Shown here: positions 32,614-35,841 of the stretch, piece by piece
How the letters are laid out: the number at the start of each line of letters is the position of its first letter
How positions within the stretch are numbered: the first letter of the stretch is position 1
Source of the DNA: Acinetobacter sp.
GTDB lineage: Bacteria; Pseudomonadota; Gammaproteobacteria; Pseudomonadales; Moraxellaceae
Assembly (NCBI GenBank): GCA_030152275.1
Contig: JASLHF010000224.1
Span: 1-35,841, forward strand
Reading direction: 5' to 3'
Length of the DNA stretch: 35,841 nucleotides
Program-made: the position numbers and the translations under genes
Notes under the pieces: model-generated
The model's input: the letters and a program-made list of their open reading frames with translations, nothing else
Told to the model about the DNA's origin: nothing
Databases searched by the model: none

Positions 32614-33324
32614 ATGCGCAATGAAATTTTGCATGGTTATCTGATCCATCACCGAAAATACCGTGAACGCAGCCATATTGTGCACCTATTTACGCAGGAA
32701 TATGGCCGTGTTGACGGTATTTTGCGTCAAACGCCGCCTCCGCAGTATCAGCCGATTTGCCTGCAGGCTTCCGGAAAATCTGATCTAAAAAATTTTACTA
32801 AATTGGAAATTGTCAATCAGCCGGTTTTCTTCTTTGGCGATGCATTTTTTTCCGGTTTTTATTTAAATGAAATCCTGCTGCGCTTATGTCCGCTGGAAGT
32901 GGAAATGCCGCAAAGTTATGCCCAGTATGCACAGACGTTGGAGCAGCTGCAGCATTTGACTGCACAGGCTGACCCTAATCAGTTTTTGCGCCAGATTTTG
33001 CGCAAATTTGAGCATGAATTGCTGGAAGAGCTGGGTTATCCATTAGATTTTTCAACCGATGCCAATCAGCATGAGATCAGCCCGCTGCAGCAATACGTAT
33101 TTCAGCTGAATGACGGTTTTTTGCCGTCAGCAACAGCAAGCCGTTCAACTTTGAACGGGCAGCAGATCTTGTCTATGTGCAGCTATGAAAAGGGTAGGGA
33201 TTTTAGTCCGGAACAGTTACAATTGCTGACTAAGCTGTACAGGCAAATGATAACATCGCTGCTGGGCGAGCGTCCCTTAAAAAGCCGTCAGCTGTGGATA
33301 CAGAACTCTCAAACACAATCGTAA
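32614..33324 (+). CDS. recO: DNA repair protein RecO
   Basis: This 236-residue protein of the RecF pathway anneals single strands and helps load RecA. An N-terminal OB-fold (RNEILHGYLIHHRKYRERSH, GRVDGILRQTP) precedes the helical domain (FYLNEILLRLCP, LRKFEHELLEELGYPLDF). It starts 11 bp after the lipoprotein gene, in the era-recO-pdxJ order typical of gammaproteobacteria. Confidence 0.95.
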   Translation: MRNEILHGYLIHHRKYRERSHIVHLFTQEYGRVDGILRQTPPPQYQPICLQASGKSDLKNFTKLEIVNQPVFFFGDAFFSGFYLNEILLRLCPLEVEMPQSYAQYAQTLEQLQHLTAQADPNQFLRQILRKFEHELLEELGYPLDFSTDANQHEISPLQQYVFQLNDGFLPSATASRSTLNGQQILSMCSYEKGRDFSPEQLQLLTKLYRQMITSLLGERPLKSRQLWIQNSQTQS

Positions 33325-33339
33325 TTTTAGGAAAATATT

Positions 33340-34065
33340 ATGGCTGCATTATTAGGTGTAAATATTGACCATGTGGCAACTTTACGCCAAGCCCGCGGTA
33401 CAGCATATCCAGATCCTGTAAATGCTGCGCTGATTTGCGAACAGGCCGGGGCTGAAGGAATTACGCTGCATTTGCGAGAAGACCGCCGTCATATACAGGA
33501 TGATGATGTGCGCCGTATGCGTCCTGTATTAACCACCCATATGAATCTTGAAATGGCTGTCACGGCAGAGATGGTTGAGTTCGCAAAAGAAATCAAACCG
33601 CATCATGTGTGTTTTGTGCCAGAAAAACGCCAAGAAGTTACGACTGAAGGCGGTTTGGACGTTGTTGGGCATTTTGAAGATGTGAAAAAAGCCACACAAG
33701 AGCTAAGTGCGATTGGTTGCGATGTTTCATTATTTATTGATGCAGATATTGCTCAAATTGATGCAGCTGCAGCATGCGGCGCGCCGACGATTGAACTGCA
33801 TACTGGCGCTTATGCTGATGCAGAAACACCAGAAGCGCAGCAGCATGAATTGGAACGCATTATTCAGGGTGCAGAATACGCCGCATCTAAAGGCTTGGTG
33901 GTGAATGCCGGACATGGCCTAAATTTGGATAATGTCACCCCAATTGCAAAAATTCCGCAAATCCACGAATTAAATATCGGCCATTCAATTATTGCCGATG
34001 CTGTGTTTGTAGGACTGGCGCAAGCTGTACAGCAAATGAAGGCTGTAATTAAAGCGGCCCGTTAA
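33340..34065 (+). CDS. pdxJ: Pyridoxine 5'-phosphate synthase PdxJ
   Basis: This 241-residue TIM-barrel enzyme condenses 1-deoxy-D-xylulose 5-phosphate with 3-amino-2-oxopropyl phosphate to pyridoxine 5'-phosphate. The N-terminal GVNIDHVATLRQARG and the later NAGHGLNLDNV and ELNIGHSIIADAVF segments carry the substrate and phosphate ligands. It has normal family length and starts 15 bp after recO. Confidence 0.97.
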   Translation: MAALLGVNIDHVATLRQARGTAYPDPVNAALICEQAGAEGITLHLREDRRHIQDDDVRRMRPVLTTHMNLEMAVTAEMVEFAKEIKPHHVCFVPEKRQEVTTEGGLDVVGHFEDVKKATQELSAIGCDVSLFIDADIAQIDAAAACGAPTIELHTGAYADAETPEAQQHELERIIQGAEYAASKGLVVNAGHGLNLDNVTPIAKIPQIHELNIGHSIIADAVFVGLAQAVQQMKAVIKAAR

Positions 34066-34080
34066 AAGTTAGAAATAAAG

Positions 34081-34737
34081 ATGTCAAATATAGATTACGA
34101 TGAACTCATGACGCCGGTCATTGCGTTCTTAGGCTGTGAAACACCTAAAGCGTGGCTGGATGAAGCTGTGCAGAATTTAGATATCCTGATGCAGGATCAT
34201 GCGAACTGTGAAAAGAAAGCAGCCAGTACAGCGATGAACCTAATGTTCCGCTACAGTTTTTTTTCAGACTTGCAGGTGCGTCTTGCTCAGCTGGTGCGTG
34301 AAGAAATGCTGCACTATGAACAGGTACTTGAATTTATGGCTAAACGCGGCCAGCAATGGATCGGTTTGAGTGCTGGACGTTATGCGGGCGGGCTGCGCAA
34401 AGAAATCCGCACCTATGAGCCGGAAGCTTTAATTGATGTGCTGATTATTGGCGCATTTGTTGAAGCGCGTTCCTGTGAGCGTTTCTACGCGCTTGCACCG
34501 CGGGTGGATGAAGAATTGGGCCGTTATTACCGTTATCTGCTGAAGTCTGAATCACGGCATTATGAAGACTATTTGACGTTGGCAATGGATGTGGCTAAAA
34601 CGGCAAAATTGAAAAATCCAGAAGAAGATATTCAGGGGCGCATTCGACATATTCGTGAGGTTGAAAAAAATCTGATTTTAACTCCGGATGAGTTGTTTCG
34701 TTTTCATAGCGGTGTACCGGTGAAACCAGCAGCTTGA
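34081..34737 (+). CDS. miaE: tRNA-(ms2io6A37) hydroxylase MiaE
   Basis: This 218-residue non-haem diiron monooxygenase hydroxylates the isopentenyl side chain of ms2i6A37 in tRNA, needing molecular oxygen. The EEMLH motif at residues 74-78 and the later SESRHYEDY supply ExxH-type iron ligands in a ferritin-like helical bundle. It follows pdxJ by 15 bp. A second in-frame ATG lies at 34108 but the first is nearer the operon. A strong terminator follows. Confidence 0.9.
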   Translation: MSNIDYDELMTPVIAFLGCETPKAWLDEAVQNLDILMQDHANCEKKAASTAMNLMFRYSFFSDLQVRLAQLVREEMLHYEQVLEFMAKRGQQWIGLSAGRYAGGLRKEIRTYEPEALIDVLIIGAFVEARSCERFYALAPRVDEELGRYYRYLLKSESRHYEDYLTLAMDVAKTAKLKNPEEDIQGRIRHIREVEKNLILTPDELFRFHSGVPVKPAA

Positions 34738-34777
34738 TAGCGATTTTAGCATCTTGTAAATAGCTGTATTTCAACAT

Positions 34778-34806
34778 AAAAAATCCTCCTTAGTGGAGGA
34801 TTTTTT
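34778..34806 (+). terminator. Terminator after miaE
   Basis: The stem TCCTCC/GGAGGA closes a TTAGT loop and is followed by TTTTTT. It lies 41 bp after the miaE stop and is symmetric enough to act in both directions. Confidence 0.93.
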
Positions 34807-35008
34807 ATGCATTGAATGCAGTATTTTTTGTGCTTAAAGGTATGAATAGACTTCACTCATATATGTAAAGTTTAAAAATCGCGAGGATTTTAAAAGGACT
34901 GAATGTTGCAGGATGTTTGAAGTATAAACAATAGTGGCGGAAAATATATGACACCGTAAGGCTGTTAAAAAATTCTATTGAAAATGTTCTGTTTATAAAA
35001 AATAGGTA

Positions 35009-35037
35009 ATAAAAAACCCGCTTATAGCGGGTTTTTT
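35009..35037 (-). terminator. Terminator of the left tRNA-Asn gene
   Basis: The stem AAAAAACCCGC (35011-35021) / GCGGGTTTTTT closes a TTATA loop, 6 bp after the tRNA 3' end on the minus strand. Confidence 0.9.
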
Positions 35038-35043
35038 GAATCT

Positions 35044-35119
35044 TGGCTCTCCCACCTGGGCTCGAACCAGGGACCTGCGGATTAACAGTCCGTCGCTCTA
35101 CCGACTGAGCTATGGGAGA
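35044..35119 (-). tRNA. tRNA-Asn (anticodon GTT), copy 1
   Basis: This 76-nt cloverleaf includes an encoded CCA. The acceptor stem is TCTCCCA/TGGGAGA, the D-arm AGCTCAGTCGGTAGAGC, the anticodon loop CTGTTAA with GTT, and the T-arm GGTTCGAGCCC. It lies apart from copies 2 and 3, about 560 bp to the left, with its own terminator. Confidence 0.98.
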
Positions 35120-35637
35120 ATCTGGATGCGATTGTAGGGAGTAAGCTGGCAGCGGTCAAGATAAAACACCCAAAAACTGTTTAAACGGCCTAAAAATAAA
35201 CGCTTTTCTATCTTTTAGGCACTTTGTTATTCAAATTTTCATGTTATGCCAGTTAAAGGCTATTTAGACTGTGCTGCAGTGAGTTATTGCTATTTGTTCA
35301 TTTGAAGCAGGTTGCAGGCCAACGAGCAGGTGTTTGGTTTAAGCTATGTTGGCTCGAGTGTTGCGGTATTGCATATTTGCGCAATTTACATGAGGGTTAT
35401 AGAGAACGTATCTTATTTTTTACTATTTAAGAGCTGTTATGATGGGTGAAAGTGCGACAGAAATGGCATGTGCAGATGAATATAAATGGAGTGTAGGGTA
35501 ATTTGATTTTCTTCTGGTGTACTTGAGTTTATGACTAAGCAAATAGTTATAAGGCAAATGAACAGAAAGGGATTGATATAGAAACTTTTTTGGGGAATGG
35601 GACAGGGCAATAATGGCCAATACTGAAAATATTGGGC
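35120..35637. other. Gene-free spacer between tRNA-Asn copies 1 and 2
   Basis: About 520 bp, AT-rich, no convincing coding sequence (only short frames without family motifs or ribosome-binding sites). The tRNA copies on either side, plus shared GAATCT flanks, make an old duplication or an integration scar possible; no integrase is present. Confidence 0.5.
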
Positions 35638-35673
35638 ATAAAAAAGCCCAAGTCACAATGCTTGGGCTTTTTA
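35638..35673 (-). terminator. Terminator of the right tRNA-Asn pair
   Basis: The 12-bp stem AAAAAGCCCAAG (35641-35652) / CTTGGGCTTTTT (35661-35672) closes an 8-nt loop, 7 bp after the 3' end of tRNA copy 2 on the minus strand. Confidence 0.92.
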
Positions 35674-35679
35674 GAATCT

Positions 35680-35755
35680 TGGCTCTTCCACCTGGGCTCG
35701 AACCAGGGACCTGCGGATTAACAGTCCGTCGCTCTACCGACTGAGCTATGGAAGA
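35680..35755 (-). tRNA. tRNA-Asn (anticodon GTT), copy 2
   Basis: This 76-nt cloverleaf with encoded CCA is identical to copy 1 outside the acceptor stem. That stem is TCTTCCA/TGGAAGA, a U:A pair where copy 1 has C:G. Five bases separate it from copy 3, so the two are one transcript. Confidence 0.98.
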
Positions 35756-35760
35756 ATAGA

Positions 35761-35836
35761 TGGCTCTCCAACCTGGGCTCGAACCAGGGACCTGCGGATT
35801 AACAGTCCGTCGCTCTACCGACTGAGCTATTGGAGA
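35761..35836 (-). tRNA. tRNA-Asn (anticodon GTT), copy 3
   Basis: This 76-nt cloverleaf with encoded CCA has acceptor stem TCTCCAA/TTGGAGA, an A:U pair in place of a C:G of copy 1. The rest matches the other copies. Its promoter lies beyond the window edge. Confidence 0.97.
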
Positions 35837-35841
35837 ATCTG

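Larger units (their letters stand above)
34738..35043. other. Intergenic interval between miaE and the tRNA genes
   Basis: About 300 AT-rich bases containing the miaE terminator at 34778-34806 and the tRNA terminator at 35009-35037. I see no gene in the middle. Confidence 0.6.

Overview
This window looks like ordinary core chromosome of a gammaproteobacterium of the Moraxellaceae, most likely an Acinetobacter. The evidence is moderate-to-low GC coding sequence, gene families and order (tandem sbp genes feeding cysT-cysW-cysA-cysB; lepA-lepB-DUF4845-rnc-era, a small lipoprotein, recO, pdxJ and miaE; a divergent argP/argO pair), and a set of tRNA-Asn genes. I see no transposase, integrase, phage gene, CRISPR array or toxin-antitoxin pair. 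The species assignment is inference from family recognition, not from a search.

Left end (1-5123). Bases 1-513 carry no intact gene. They hold two inverted copies of a structured repeat (1-90 and 380-472), with a decayed copy of the 3' end of a nitroreductase gene between them. Next come a full nitroreductase, an enoyl-CoA hydratase/isomerase, a stand-alone NadM-type adenylyltransferase, an exported YceI-family protein and the LysR regulator ArgP.

Middle-left (5363-12862). ArgO, the arginine exporter divergent from argP, contains an in-frame 9-bp minisatellite. A leftward block follows: Bcp peroxiredoxin, a Dph6-like PP-loop enzyme, a small secreted cysteine protein, and QueC and QueE for 7-deazaguanine (queuosine precursor) synthesis. 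DapD (lysine/peptidoglycan precursor) is next, followed by two outer-membrane barrels, one small and one FadL-like.

Sulfate region (12969-19791, all on the minus strand). Two tandem periplasmic sulfate-binding proteins, each with its own very similar upstream region, lead into an RBBP9-like hydrolase, CysT, CysW, CysA and the regulator CysB. Together these form a complete sulfate importer with its likely regulator at the end of the operon.

Right half (19973-35841). pabC-mltG-tmk (folate, cell-wall lytic transglycosylase, dTMP kinase) is followed by a PaaI-like thioesterase, nadB on the opposite strand, a DegP/MucD protease and an acyl-CoA thioesterase. Then comes the conserved lepA-lepB-DUF4845-rnc-era-lipoprotein-recO-pdxJ-miaE run for translation, secretion, RNA processing, repair and cofactors. 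The window ends in three leftward tRNA-Asn(GTT) genes with identical bodies but compensatory acceptor-stem differences.

The least explained signal is the three-hairpin repeat at the left end. Its two copies differ in sequence but keep the same pairings, including a loop-to-linker pairing, as expected of a structured RNA. No clearly new multi-gene system is visible.
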